Shown piece after piece: positions 1 to 19,849 of a stretch of 64,000 nt of DNA. Made by a program: the position numbers and the translations under genes. The stretch's first letter is position 1; each line of letters opens with the position of its first letter. The DNA is from Pogonophryne albipinna (lineage: Eukaryota > Chordata > Actinopteri > Perciformes > Artedidraconidae). The stretch is from positions 9,472,338 to 9,536,337 of the forward strand of contig CM053261.1 in NCBI GenBank assembly GCA_028583405.1, read 5' to 3'. The notes under the pieces are model-generated. The model did no database searches and was not told the origin of the DNA. It worked only from the letters and a program-made list of their open reading frames with translations.

Positions 1-790
<790 letters not shown>

Positions 791-2745
791 GGCGCACAGG
801 TAACACTCAGAGGGAGTACTCATCCACTTTATTTACTCACCTGTCACATCTCAATCTCCGTTTATGCATACCTTGCAAAATGATAAGACACTTCTTTATC
901 TTTCCAGTGTTGAGACAAAGGACAGAAACGCGTATGAGGCTTTGAGGATCCAGGTTCTTCAGACTGACTGCTGCTCTGCTGCTACCCAACACGTTTTGTA
1001 AAGTGATTTTCTCCCTCTCAGTTTTTAGCTACAAGTTGTTCCTATAGGGGGAGGAAGGGTCAAAATGCTGCCCCCTGGTGGCTGCATTCAAACATCTGCG
1101 AGACATTCATATAAACAACAATATTGGTGAGGCAACTGAATCCTCGCTGTGATATCATAAGTTGTAATTTCACATTACTACTTGTGTCTTCCCTTCAAAA
1201 CACTTAATGGCTGTTATTCAGAATAGATAGTTTCATTAAAGAGTAGTCTCCTGTGATGAATGCACCCAGCAGGGGGCCCCGCCTCCCCATTCAAGTTTTT
1301 TATGCAGCGGCTGATGCCATCGTTCATGCTCCTGTAGAAAAAGGATTTGTCGTGTTTCTTACAGATATATTAATATATAAATGTATGTATGTTCTATAAG
1401 AAGTTTATAAAAAGAAACAGACAGATCTTTGCTAATAGAAGGAAATATTTTATTGCAATTTATAGCTCCTATTTTTTGTTGATTTATTTCATAAGTCATT
1501 CCCCAGCTTTCTTTTTAAGCTGCTAACTTTTGCTAGTAAAACTTCACTGATTGATTAAGTCCAGAGGGCTGTCATCTTCCCATGAGCCCTATGATATAAG
1601 ACTTGACCTCTTCGACCCCGTCCCTCTCATGAAAACACCCCTAGTGGTAATGACGGAGGGACGCGGCGTCAGGAGTTTGTCATTTATTTAATGTAAAAAA
1701 ACAGTTAATGTACATTGTTTGCTCGGCTTTATATTGTGTTATTGTACAATGATGTCGTGTCATATAGCACCTATTTTGAATGTTTAAGTTGTAAATAGAC
1801 AACATTTCTCTGAAGGTCACATCGTTGTTGAGCTCAGATGCCTTGGTGTAAAAGGAGAATCTAGCTTCAGATGGGACAAAGGAGAATCGGTAGTGAAGTG
1901 CCTCGAGTTCCCCTTATAGTCATCTCCTCAAGGAGTCCTTTTAAATGTACTGAATGAAACAGAGCACACTTAATTTGGGTTTCCCACCGAGGGCTTGCAG
2001 GATATTTGTACAAGTTGTAGTATTACTTGCGATAAATTTCAAATTGAAGTTCCGTATCAGCGTCGGCGCCCACACACTTCGGGTGTGTCACAACATTTGC
2101 TACTGAAGAAAATACTGAAATCAGCAAGTTAGGTTTTGGTATAATGTGTAAAAATGTAGACAAAGGTGGAGGTGCAAAGTCCAGAGTTCAGTAAGGATCT
2201 ACGCTTGTGAGACCTTCCTGGTTAAATAAAAAATATATATTGGAATGGTGTACTTATCATTCCTTATTTGACGTTGAGTTGACGGACACTGATATGGAAA
2301 TATCATCACTTTTAAGAGGAAGTTGGTTTTCACTTCCTTAGTTATTTGCCATGTAAAACATTTCAAAGTAAAGCATCTGTAGCGCCACCTGAATATATTT
2401 TAGTACTATTTTCCACCAGTGGACAGCACAAAATGTTTGTTTTTGGGTTAATTTGATATTTGTTGCTATTTTTTCCGTCTCTTCTTGAGCGTTTGATTTT
2501 GGAGCTTCTAGCATTGATGTGGGTGAGAGTGAGCCGTATGATACTCAGCCTCTGGGCCGAAGAAAGGCTAAAGCGCTTTCACCTTAACATTTCTAAATCA
2601 AAAATGAATGTTATTAGGAATATGTTTTTGTAAATAATTTGTTCATACTAATGCTGTGGGATCAACTTACAAATGTACTGTGACAGCGTTGCACTTCTGC
2701 CCTGTTGAAAAAGTGAAATAAATAAGTTTATCCTCAATTTCTTGT
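791..2745 (+). other. cert1: cert1 3'UTR with an intron just after the stop
   Basis: Nine bases after the stop codon a splice donor (GT at 800-801) is followed by a pyrimidine-rich acceptor (AG at 906-907), so a 108-base intron 800-907 lies in the 3'UTR. The rest, 908 to about 2740, has no long open frame and ends with AATAAA at 2717-2722 followed by a T/GT-rich stretch. The polyadenylation site is inferred from that signal. Confidence 0.7.
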
Positions 2746-2949
2746 TTGAGTCATTTGTTCATGTAATGAGAAAACAGAGGCATTGAGACTTTTATTAAGT
2801 AGAAATTAATGTATGAATATATCGTTTATGATATTTGACATATTATACTATGATGTTTTGACTCACTACAACTTTTTTTCAACATACGTGTGTAGTCTTT
2901 TTGTTGTTAGTGGTATAAAGTACCTATACCGTTTTAGCAGAGACATTAA

Positions 2950-3849
2950 GAGGAAACTTGATATAAATCATTTATTAAATTTAAAAAATAGCTTAGAATT
3001 GAATATCTAGAACATGCTCTGGCTTCTCCGAGACAAACTGTAAGGCCACGTTTGCACTTGCTTTCCAAACAGGACAAAACCAGGAGCTGCATTCACTGTC
3101 AGTATCACCTTCTGTACGTAATAGTGTACCATTAAATTAGTTAATATAGCTTTAATCTTTCCAGTCATCCTTTTCGTCTTAACACAAAGAAACAATGCCT
3201 GTATCATTTTTCCACTTTGACGAAAATCATGTTGGCATTATCTTTTTCCTCTCTGGAACTAGCAGCCATTTTCGTTCCACAGAATACACAGCAGCACCCT
3301 GAATCCGTAAGGGTTGTGCAAGAGAACACTGCTTTAGTAACACACACATTCAGGGGAAAAGTTGTCACTTACAGCGGTAATGGCATCATCTCACGCAAAC
3401 CTTTGGCTAGTGCAAAGACCAAAACATGGTATAGCAGTTTGAAGATCTCACATTCTGCATTTCAAATAAATAAAAGAATCAAGGTGCAAGTTTCGTCATT
3501 GAATGAATTTGGCCTTAAGACTCAAGAGGCACAGAAAGCGTTCAATAAATTGGGCAACAATTCACAATTTTCTTAAAGCTCAGTAACAACAACACACACA
3601 CACGCACTCTGCAATGCTCAGTTGCAGACACATGGCACAAATAAATAATTTCAACATAATACCTGAAAAAGTCTTTATGCGCACAGTGGTGCGACATGCA
3701 AAGCAAGCACACGTTGGCTGTGGGGTTAGCATGTTTCCTGTATCAGGTTATCAGTCTTTAGGTCCACTCCTTTCAGAGTCACGTCATTAGGAGACAATTC
3801 TATCCTCATTTTTCACCGTGAAGCTTCCTCTGTTGGCTGGAGCGCTCCT
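2950..3849 (-). other. hmgcr: hmgcr 3'UTR (putative)
   Basis: On the minus strand, sequence after the hmgcr stop (3850-3852) has no AATAAA until 2976-2971, so the mRNA probably ends near 2950. That would leave roughly 200 bases between the cert1 and hmgcr 3' ends. Open frames here on either strand lack similarity to known proteins and, where checked, lack ATG starts. Confidence 0.5.
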
Positions 3850-11226
<7,377 letters not shown>

Positions 11227-11250
11227 GGTCTCAGGATGCCTTTCTGCTGC
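11227..11250 (-). other. hmgcr: hmgcr 5'UTR part of first coding exon
   Basis: On the minus strand an acceptor (AG at 11252-11251) precedes 24 untranslated bases and the ATG. This implies a separate upstream non-coding first exon, as in other vertebrate HMGCR genes. The first exon is not certain; it probably lies between about 11815 and 11890. Confidence 0.7.
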
Positions 11251-11288
11251 CTAAGATCACAGAGTCACATGTATTAAAAAGCATATAT

Positions 11289-11410
11289 AGAGGTGGGAAG
11301 TACAATTACTCAAGTACTGTACTCAAGTAGAATTTCTGTTAGGTACTTGTACTTTAATTGAGTATTTCCATGTTATGCTGCTTTATACTTCTATTCCACT
11401 ACATTTATAA
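11289..11410. mobile_element. fragment of the CAGAGGTGG hAT MITE family in hmgcr intron 1
   Basis: Starts with GAGGTGGGAAGTACAA followed by the ACTCAAGTACTGTACTCAAG and TACTTGTACTTTAATTGAG motifs shared with the intact copies, but the matching right end is missing. It is truncated, with no target duplication visible. Confidence 0.6.
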
Positions 11411-11880
11411 AGGGAAGTAATGTAATTTTAGCTACATTTGTTTAGCAAACAGCTGTGAGACCAAACTGTAGCTTCCCCTTGGCTAGCTATCTCAAGTGAA
11501 AGAGCGTTTAGTTCAAACTATGCAGACTAACTTAAGCGTAGTTTTACAGTTTATAAAGACAGAAATGATCGAGAGAGGTCAAACTAGTAAACATATCTGT
11601 GTTTAAGGCGTCAGTTTAAGGTTTTTCATGGTTAGCATTAGCTTTAGCAGTTAGCTCTCAGACAGTAGCGTTAGCATTAGCTGTCACACCCGGTCTAACA
11701 ACATACACATTATACCACCAAGGTGACATTGTCACTCTGTACGTTATTGACTCTTTTAAAGTTGGAGCCCTATAAAACATGTTGAATTATCGTACTTTAA
11801 AATGTAAGCTTCACCCGAGTCAGCAAGTCCTTTACATGATGATAATGCCCCTTCCACAAATCGCTTCGGAGAAACAACGT

Positions 11881-11982
11881 TCTTATTATACATCCATGGG
11901 TAACAACGACGTCAACATGGCGATGCGGAAATCCTGACGTCACTCACGTCACTTACGTCACCTACGTCACACGGCGTGATGA
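11881..11982 (-). promoter_or_regulatory. hmgcr: putative hmgcr promoter with CRE array and SRE-like site
   Basis: ACGTCA occurs at 11937-11942, 11946-11951, 11955-11960 and 11964-11969 with an exact 9-base period, plus a further copy at 11909-11914; the first includes a perfect palindromic CRE, TGACGTCA (11935-11942). Beside it, minus-strand ATCACGCCGTG (11980-11970) resembles a sterol regulatory element, and TATAATAAG (11890-11882) lies downstream on the gene's strand. Mammalian HMGCR promoters are known to combine SRE and CRE sites, so promoter function is a reasonable inference. The transcription start is not resolved. Confidence 0.55.
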
Positions 11983-11990
11983 CAGACTGT

Positions 11991-12546
11991 CAGAGGTGGG
12001 AAAAGTAGCCGACTCCGATTTTGTACTTATTAAAAGTAGAACCACCAGAGTGTAGGAAGGAATACTCTGTTACAAGTAAAAGTGAAATCAAAATATTAGT
12101 CAAGTAAATTGCGAAAGTATTAGCATCAAATATACTTGAAGTACCAAAAGCAAAAATAGTCATGATGTCCGTTTCAGAATAGGCTATTACTGTAAGCCTA
12201 TATGCTTTGATTATAATTATTGATGCATTAAGTGTTATCAAAGTTGGTAAAGGTGCAGCTAGTTTTAATGACTTTGTATACTGCAGGGTAGCTTGTTAAT
12301 TTACTCCAGGCGTAACTAAAGTCTTATTTAAGAGTTGACAATAGGCTATTTCACATCAGTAATCCACAGTAACTAAAGATATTAAATAAATGTAGTGGAG
12401 TAAAAGTATATTATTTACCTCTGAATTTGAGTGGGGTAGAAGTACAAAGTAGCAAACATTTGAAATACTCAAGTGAAGTACAATTCTCTATAAATTGTAC
12501 TTAAATACATACTTGAGTAAATGTACTTAGTTACTTTACACCACTG
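11991..12546. mobile_element. hAT-type MITE (CAGAGGTGG family, copy 2) with perfect 8-bp target duplication
   Basis: Begins CAGAGGTGGGAAAAGTA and ends TTACTTTACACCACTG, flanked by identical CAGACTGT repeats (11983-11990 and 12547-12554). It is 556 bp with no coding capacity. Its inner edge abuts the CRE/SRE-like block upstream of hmgcr. Confidence 0.88.
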
Positions 12547-12554
12547 CAGACTGT

Positions 12555-14660
12555 AGTTAGCGCTACAGGTTGTTAGATGTGTAAAACATGAATGAAAACT
12601 AAAATGTTCAGCACGAGCGGTATTTTGAAGATTGCAGTGCTTCAAGAAGGCAAGTGAAGCACCTTAGGTTATCTAGGTTAGACCTAGAGCCTGTCTGGAG
12701 GAGAAATTATCAATCTTACACTTGTTTGGACTGAAACATGTAATTTTACAGCTCCCATCTTTATGCTTATCATGCAAATGTGCCTACAACAAAGAGCAAA
12801 AGGAGCTGCTGTAAAACTCCTTGCCTTGTTTTGTGTGGATCATATAGTTGGGCTTTTGTGCATGTTTGAGATGGTGGTTTGAAGAGAAATACCTTTGATT
12901 ATAGGCTGACGATTACACGTTCTATCAGTAAGGCCCACATACTTGGTAGGGTGTTGCAGTTGGCAATGGCCCATTTCAGAACTATGTGCTCCAAGTATCA
13001 AAAGTTAAACTATGCGTTATGCAGAATGGATCTTTTCACAGTATTATATTAGTATTATTATTATTATCATTATTTGATCCTGTTTTTACCCATGTAAGAG
13101 TATTTAAGTTTGTCAATGTGGACCAAATGTAGATATGTGAAACACTGTGATGTACAGCACTTCAATATATCATGTCAGCTTATTTTTATATGTAGGAAAC
13201 TAGTAACTGTGAGTGTTAAAATAAAAAGACAAAATAAAAAAATTGAAAATTTTACTTAGATACAATACTTGAGTAAATGTACTTACTTTCCACCAATCAG
13301 AATCAGAATACCTTTATTAGTCCCACAGAGGGGAAATGTACGTATTACAGCAGAAAGAGAGCCACAGACAGCTATGTATGTTACATGCATTAAAAAGTAC
13401 TAAGTTATGATATAATAAAAAATATAATAAAAAATATACATCCGGCCTGTATGTATTGTACATACATACAATACACATCCTGTAACAGTTTTAGGATTTA
13501 GCAGCCAGGTATATATAGCACAGTTTTAACGGCATATATATATATATATATATATTGCACATATAGTTGGTTGGTATTTAACAGCAAGGGGTGTTATAGT
13601 CTGTGTTGTGGTGTGTGTGGGGGGGTTAGGGTTAGAGGGTTCTACTAGGGGCTGTGATGGTTGTATAGTCTGACTACTGCAGGAAGGAACTACCTGTGGT
13701 ATCTCAGTAGTAGATTCACTATCCAGAGATCTAATAAAAATAAAAGAGCAAGAAGTTTATTACTGAACATTTATATTGATTCTGTCAATGTGCAATTACA
13801 TGAGGTGCATCACATCAGTTTCTCTTTACTGGAGGATCATTTCAGCACTTTTCAAAAGTCTATCTATCCATCTTATTGAACATCATAGCTACCCTATCTG
13901 CAGAGTCCATTTTCATATTTCATATCCTGTATGCAAACCACAGCCGCTTCTTTTCTTGTCTACCCATACGTTTGACAGTTCAGTCAGTCTCTGAGTAACA
14001 CGTTTTACTTCATCAAACACATTACATGTCAAAAAATGTGTGAACTCTTGTTATATATTTGAACTATCATTTCCGTTATATAAAACTGAAAAAAGTTGGT
14101 CCCAAAAAAATATTGCCACATGATATGTAGGCCTATTGCGTAAACTTAAAAGTCAATATATAAAGTGTGAAATATTTGGAAATGGCTAAAAAGATGACAA
14201 TGAAAAATGCATTCACACTTAAATCTATGTTTCTGTAACAACCTGAGGAAAAATCTGATCCATGTTTTTTTTTAATCTGCTCCCAATAACATGATGTAAA
14301 TAAAGTTAGATAATGCATTTTCTATCCCTTCTCACAAATAACTGCTAATTTGACACATTAGAGACGTGTTGGTTTTAAGCAACCGTTGAACGGTTAACTT
14401 GTTGTACAGTCTTTCTAATTATATAGCGCGATCTGGTTGACAATGTAGTGACAGGTTGTCACTCCTGGAAGAATACAAATAAACTGATTCTTTTTGATTG
14501 ATTTCTAAGTGATTTCAGATGACAGAAACCACGGGGTTTTCATTCACCCTCTCTAATCAGCTGCATGGATGTCCGTTTAGGAATAGCTTGTAATGTGCGC
14601 ACAGCTCCATTCACTTTTACAATATTATGCACATAATAATAGTATTTGCCTTACATCTGT
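12555..14660. other. hmgcr-gcnt4 intergenic region
   Basis: No gene seen. It contains a short AGTAC-rich MITE fragment (about 13255-13292), a dispersed-repeat-like stretch starting AATCAGAATCAGAATACC (about 13296-13375), and a (TA)n run at 13530-13555. The remainder is AT-rich unique-looking sequence with only short frames. Confidence 0.6.
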
Positions 14661-14779
14661 GGTGACATATGAAACGCCAGATAACATTTGTGCATCTTTT
14701 ATATGCAATTAGTGCAGTTATCCGCTTCTTTGAGCCCCTCCCTCTTTCTTTTCGGCTTATTTGTGAGAGCGCACCGACA

Positions 14780-14966
14780 CAACGACTAAAGGCAGACAGA
14801 CAGCGTGTTGAGGCTCTTTATGCTTTATATAGATCATGTTACAAAATAAATCTCGGAATGCGATGAATGACGAGAGAATTCAAGTGGAAGTCGTCAATAG
14901 ATGTTGAACCAGTTGTGCGTAAAAAGCGAAAATGGCACGGGATTTAAATCTTTCCTCCTGACATCG
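14780..14966 (+). other. gcnt4: possible non-coding first exon of gcnt4
   Basis: A good donor, ACATCG|GTAAGT, ends at 14966 and the gcnt4 coding exon opens with an acceptor at 15249-15250, so an untranslated exon here is plausible. The 5' boundary is a guess. A second donor-like site near 15132 (AAG|GTGAGT) could mark an alternative leader exon. Confidence 0.35.
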
Positions 14967-15251
14967 GTAAGTTGCTCCTGAACGTTATGATTTATTTGTA
15001 ACTATTAATTATAAATACATATTTGCTGCATTCAATACACACAACCCATACATCTGGATTTATCCTTGTTTTAAAAACTTTTAGGATGTGATTTGAGACA
15101 GTTTGCAAATCGGCACATGCGTTTGAAGCAAGGTGAGTGTGTATCCAATCATTAAAATGTTCTTTTGTCGAAACTAAATGTATAGCTTTTCAGTTTCTAT
15201 TCCAGCGCAAGGGGGAATTAAAAAAATGTGGTTTTGGTTTCTGTTTCCAGC

Positions 15252-16511
15252 ATGAATGGAAGATGTTCACTACGGAGACTAAGGAAGTCATTCTGTTGTT
15301 CACTCCTGTCACTGCTGGCACTATGTCTACTGCTGCTGGTCAGTGTGGAATACAGCAACATCACTGAGCCTCTACCCCCCCAAGCAGCTTTACATGGCAT
15401 CCAGGCATATCAAAAGTACAATATTAGCTGTCCGGCTATTTATGACATGGACCCAGTGGAGGTGGGTAAATCACTTGTCATCAGACGGGAAGTTGTGGAG
15501 GACAATGATGAAAGTCTGATTAAGCTCACCTCAAACTGCCCATCATTCATCAAAGCCAGAGGTTATGATGTTGTTCAAGTCTCACAGCAGGAGAGAGACT
15601 TTCCTCTTGCTTACTCAATTGTTGTGCATAAATCTGCATTGATGATAGAGAGACTCATCAAAGTGGTGTACTCGCCCAGTAACATCTACTGTATCCACTA
15701 TGATCAGAAGTCCTTAGAACAGTTCATCTCAGCCGTGGAGGGTTTAGCCCGCTGTCTGCCTAATGTCTTCATAGCCTCCAAGCGAGAATCCGTCTTTTAC
15801 GCCGGCATCAGTCGATTGAAAGCAGATCTCAACTGTCTCTCTGACCTTTTGAAGTCGGAAGTCCAGTGGAAGTATGTCATCAACCTCTGTGGCCAAGATT
15901 TCCCCCTCAGGTCCAACTTTGAGATAGTGTCAGAACTGAAGAGGTTAAATGGGGCCAATATGCTAGAGACAAGCCGGCCCAGTGAGAGCAAGAAGCAAAG
16001 GTTCACCTTAAGCTACAAACTGATGGATTTCAAAATTGAGTTAAAACAATTTCCAATGAAAACAGAGCAGAAAAAGACGCCACCTCCACACGGCATCGAG
16101 ATGTTCATCGGCAGTGCTTACTTTGTCTTGTCACGGGAGTTTATTGTGCACATAGACTCCTCAGCTGTGGTGAAGGATTTCCTGGCCTGGTCAGAGGACA
16201 CCTACTCTCCAGACGAACACTTCTGGGCAACCCTTGTGCGCCTGCCAGGTGTTCCTGGAGAGGTGCCCAGATCCCAGCCCGACATCACTGACCTCATGAG
16301 TAAGTCCAGGCTGGTGAAGTGGCAGTACCTGGAGGAAAAACTGTACCCACAATGCTCGGGGAAACACGTCCGCAGCGTTTGCATTTTTGGTGCAGGCGAG
16401 TTGCGTTGGTTACTCAACTATGGTCACTGGTTTGCCAATAAGTTTGACCCAAAGGTGGACCCAATTGTTATTCAGTGCCTTGAGGAGATGCTGCGGGAAA
16501 CAGTTATTTAA
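15252..16511 (+). CDS. gcnt4: gcnt4, beta-1,6-N-acetylglucosaminyltransferase 4 (core 2 type), 419 aa
   Basis: Golgi type II membrane enzyme of family GT14 that adds GlcNAc in beta-1,6 linkage to O-glycan cores. One coding exon: TTTCCAG|C precedes the ATG at 15252; the frame stays open further upstream but through the acceptor and without an ATG. Residues about 14-32 form the signal anchor (Leu-rich, after an Arg/Lys-rich cytosolic tail). The stem has N-glycosylation sequons NIT and NIS. The catalytic domain runs from about 119 to the end, with INLCGQDFPLRSN, the SPDEHFW motif holding the probable catalytic Glu (about 322), and LVKWQYLEEKLYPQCSG. Closest in memory to GCNT4 rather than GCNT1/3 (human 453 aa); the C-terminus is shorter. 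Near hmgcr in human too, which supports orthology. Confidence 0.94.
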   Translation: MNGRCSLRRLRKSFCCSLLSLLALCLLLLVSVEYSNITEPLPPQAALHGIQAYQKYNISCPAIYDMDPVEVGKSLVIRREVVEDNDESLIKLTSNCPSFIKARGYDVVQVSQQERDFPLAYSIVVHKSALMIERLIKVVYSPSNIYCIHYDQKSLEQFISAVEGLARCLPNVFIASKRESVFYAGISRLKADLNCLSDLLKSEVQWKYVINLCGQDFPLRSNFEIVSELKRLNGANMLETSRPSESKKQRFTLSYKLMDFKIELKQFPMKTEQKKTPPPHGIEMFIGSAYFVLSREFIVHIDSSAVVKDFLAWSEDTYSPDEHFWATLVRLPGVPGEVPRSQPDITDLMSKSRLVKWQYLEEKLYPQCSGKHVRSVCIFGAGELRWLLNYGHWFANKFDPKVDPIVIQCLEEMLRETVI

Positions 16512-16580
16512 ATCAGCAACATCTCCTTCCCAACATAAGGGTTAACCAAAGCTAAGTATATGAAAAAACAGATGCTTTAA

Positions 16581-17539
16581 AGGGGACCTATCATGCAAAA
16601 TGCACTTTTGTACGTCTTTTATACATGAATATGTGTCCCCGGTGTGTCAGGGAACTCACCAAGTGTCAGAGAACACAACCCTCTCTCTTTTCCTCCATAC
16701 CCAAATCTCTAAAAACGGGGCTGCAACGGATCTGATACAGACTGATACAGATTTGAAATTGTTCTGACATCAGAAACGGGGAGCTCCGCCTATATGGCCA
16801 ACTCTCCACCTATCAGGGGAATGGGGGGTTGGGCCACGGCCGGCCATTGCCGCTCGAAAGCGCTAGAGACGCTGTAGTGCATATGCCAGGCCTGTAAGTG
16901 GCGCTGTAGTTTGCCACAAAAGCAGTGAAGAAGACTTCCCGCGCATGGTTGCCCTTCTGTTTATTCTCCGCTGTGGCTCTTTTTCTCCCTCCCCGAGGCA
17001 AGCGTTTGCTCCTGCTGCTGTAATTCAATGCAATCCCTCCCTCGCTGTAATTCTCTCCGGTTTGCCACTAGCAGATGACAAACACCCACCTCTCTGCCTC
17101 TTCCAAGGAACGAGGGGACTGTGCTGCAGAGTTTCTTTAACATGTCTGTTAAAGTTTAAATCTTCCGGACAAAATTAGAAAAGTGCCGGTCAAAGGTCTT
17201 CTTTGTTATTTATTGAGCTTTAAAACAAATGAAATGAATAATGACTCTATAAAACACGGAGGAGAGAGATCTCTTTTCCTCTCCCTCTTCTGAAAGCCCA
17301 GCAGTTGATCAGAACACGCTCCCCTCTCCTGCAGGGGGGCGTGGTCAGCTGCAGCTCATTTGCATTCAAGCTATGTCACAGAATCAGCCCCCTGCAATAA
17401 CAGGGCTGGAAAGAGCAAATAGAGCAAAATGAGGCATGGCTAAAATGCAGGATCTGTTTGGTATTTTGAAAATTAAACTTCACAGACATGTTTTATATAG
17501 GTATGGCCCTACAATATATTGTTCAAATATAGGTCCACT
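16581..17539. mobile_element. Kolobok/piggyBac-like MITE at a TTAA target
   Basis: Ends are inverted (AGGGGACCTAT... and ...ATAGGTCCACT) and flanked by TTAA on both sides (16577-16580, 17540-17543). AGGGGACCTAT(C/T)ATGC ends recur in teleost Kolobok-type non-autonomous elements. It is 959 bp with no transposase frame. It starts 70 bases after the gcnt4 stop, so it may be transcribed as part of its 3'UTR. Confidence 0.75.
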
Positions 17540-17543
17540 TTAA

Positions 17544-18782
17544 GTTTCCAGGAATGTGAGAATTTGCAGATTTTTTTTGTCTTGTGTTCATCAATTAAAA
17601 CAGGACCTTTGAATGCATCAATTTGGGTTTTAAGCATTCATGGAGTTTATGCGTCCACCTTTTTAAAAACAAAACTGGTTAATTAATAATGAAAATAACC
17701 TTAAATTGCAACCACAGGGATCTAGACATTTACATTGTAGAGCTTATGATCTATTTGTATTCATAACATTCAGTTGTTTCAGTTTCACAAGCTGTAATCA
17801 TTGTACAGTGCATTTTCAAAGTGCATCTTTAAAAGCCAACATGTCTCCTAAACAAGAATACATCTTCACTTCAGCCCCAACACTTTTTTCCTCATGTGCC
17901 CAGTGTGAGAAAATGAGAAGGAACCTTTAACATGTTCCTGTTACTCAGGAAAACCCAGAGAGTTCACATTTCTTTTCTAGTACTCTCTATAGAACAGATT
18001 GTCATGTTGAGTATGTACTATATGTGCCATTCTGGGGGTGAGGTACAGTTAGAAGAACAAAAAGAGCATAAGGTTGAATAACTTGGTTAAGGAAATGGGA
18101 GTGCTAACAAATCCTCAGTCGTTTCAACATATTGCAGACAAACAAGTATGAAAGTGATGCTTTACATATACTTTACATATTCATATAATAGTGTGGTGTA
18201 GTTTACAGGGTGTATTTGCCTATAAAAAAGTTTGCAGTCTCTTTGTCGTTTGATATGTAGTTAATCTATGTATTTATCTGTGTCTATTTTTTTATGTCAT
18301 TAAATAATTTCTGAAAATGCAAATAATAAAAAGATAAATACAAGTTTTCAAACATATTTTACATTAGAGATTAAAATTCACACTTATTTTGAGACATGTA
18401 CATATACTCTGTTTTGATTAAGAACTTGTGCTTTACTTCTGTGAATTCAATAAATGTATAGGTGACAGTGAACACTGAAAAAGCCTATCATTTAACCTTT
18501 TTCATTCATGGTTTTTCATGACTGAGGTATTTCCACTCAGAGAACTGACTAAAGGTTATCTGAAAGTCTTCAAATGAGCGAGAACATTTGAAAGATGCAC
18601 AGGGAAGGAAAAATAGACTAACGTTTTGCACGAGTCATCTGTGTTTCACTTCACTCTGTTACTTTCTTTCCTCTTTTAACTTTCGTCGCAGGGTGTCATT
18701 TTCATTTCATGAGCAATACGTTTGCACTGTTTTTGTTAAGGATCACTTTTAATAAAGACTGCTGATCAAAAGTTTGAATATG
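17544..18782. other. region between MITE and LTR element; possible gcnt4 3'UTR
   Basis: AT-rich, with no coding frame of note. Several AATAAA signals occur on the plus strand (for example near 18450 and 18751) that could end gcnt4 transcripts. No other structure seen. Confidence 0.4.
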
Positions 18783-18787
18783 GTTTG

Positions 18788-19193
18788 TGTTGGGGAATAT
18801 TTTCCAAGGCCCATAACTTTGACTCAGTTTATCAGTTCAAACTGTCCTGACTGAGCAGACGCACCTCGTAACCTTGGTTACTGTGCTCTCAGTGTTCTGT
18901 CTCCCTGTTCCTGCCTGTTGGCGTCAGCTGATAGAGGTGTTATGATTTTATCTTGTTATGCAGCATGTTGATGATGCTCTCAGAACTAGCTAAATACAGG
19001 GGTCTGGGGTAGAGATCTTCAGAATTGATGTGGCAACTCTACCGTGCAGTCAGATCGTGGCTGCTGTGACTTGTGATGTGAATTCTCCGGCCGAAGCTCC
19101 AAATAAACCATCAGTGTTTGACATCAAAGCTCCTGCTCTTCCCGTGTCTCTTTCCTGAGTCGGTGACTCCCACTGCATTGCTACACAGAAGTT
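18788..19193 (+). repeat. 5' LTR, first part (interrupted by DIRS)
   Basis: Matches 33333-33738 nearly base for base, including CCAAATAAACCATCAG, which holds an AATAAA signal. The last 9 bases of this LTR are displaced to 25113-25121 by the DIRS insertion. Confidence 0.9.
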
Positions 19194-19212
19194 CTCATTC
19201 ATAACACTCCGT

Positions 19213-19382
19213 TCGATGTCTCACTATGGGATGCGCCTCAACGCGTATGCAAACAGAAGCATCAATCTCATTACGCCAATCCTGATTCGCTGGTGATCTT
19301 GACGTCAACGTCAGGGAATCCACCCACCCTTTAAGTAGCTTGCGCTACGACGCAGCGTCATTCAAACACCTCTTCTCGCTTC
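19213..19382 (+). repeat. DIRS left inverted terminal repeat
   Basis: Inverse complement of 24895-25067 with small differences, such as a short indel near the inner end. It contains the CRE-like TTGACGTCAACGTCAGGG segment and CCACCCACCCTTTAAGTAGC. The outermost 22 bases of the element (19191-19212) are not in the right repeat. Confidence 0.9.
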
Positions 19383-19849
19383 AGAGCACATCTCGAATTA
19401 TCAGTAACCGGGCTAGCTTAACGGTCCACAGACTGAACCCAAAGCTAACATTCGGTCGAAGGGCGTTAGCCGGTTACTTTTTTGCTTTGCAAGAAGACTG
19501 AACAATATTAACACACCAGTTAATATTGTAATCTGCCTCGCCTTTTCTTTCTGTCGAAATAACGGTAAGGTTTGATTTTTTTCTTCAAGCTAGTAACATA
19601 CCTATTGCTAGTTTTTTCTTCCCTCCACACCGACACCACGGTAAAGAGGACGTTCTCTTTTCTCTCTCACACCAGAGGAGACAGAGATAAAAAAAAAAGG
19701 TATTAACACACCAGTTAATATTCTTTAAAGAATAAAATCTACACCGTCGCCTTTTTTACTTTCGGACTAACGGCAAGGTTGGATTTTTTTCTCAGTAACG
19801 TACCTGTTACTAGCGCGTCCACTCCACGCCGACACCCCGGTGAACGAAG

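Noticed and set aside
3217..3576. 119-codon open frame on the plus strand between cert1 and hmgcr
   Set aside because: It opens at TTG rather than ATG, lies opposite the inferred hmgcr 3'UTR and shows no recognisable domain.
15228..15251. Eight extra N-terminal codons for gcnt4
   Set aside because: They start at GTG and run through a pyrimidine tract and splice acceptor ending at 15250; the ATG at 15252 begins a proper signal anchor.
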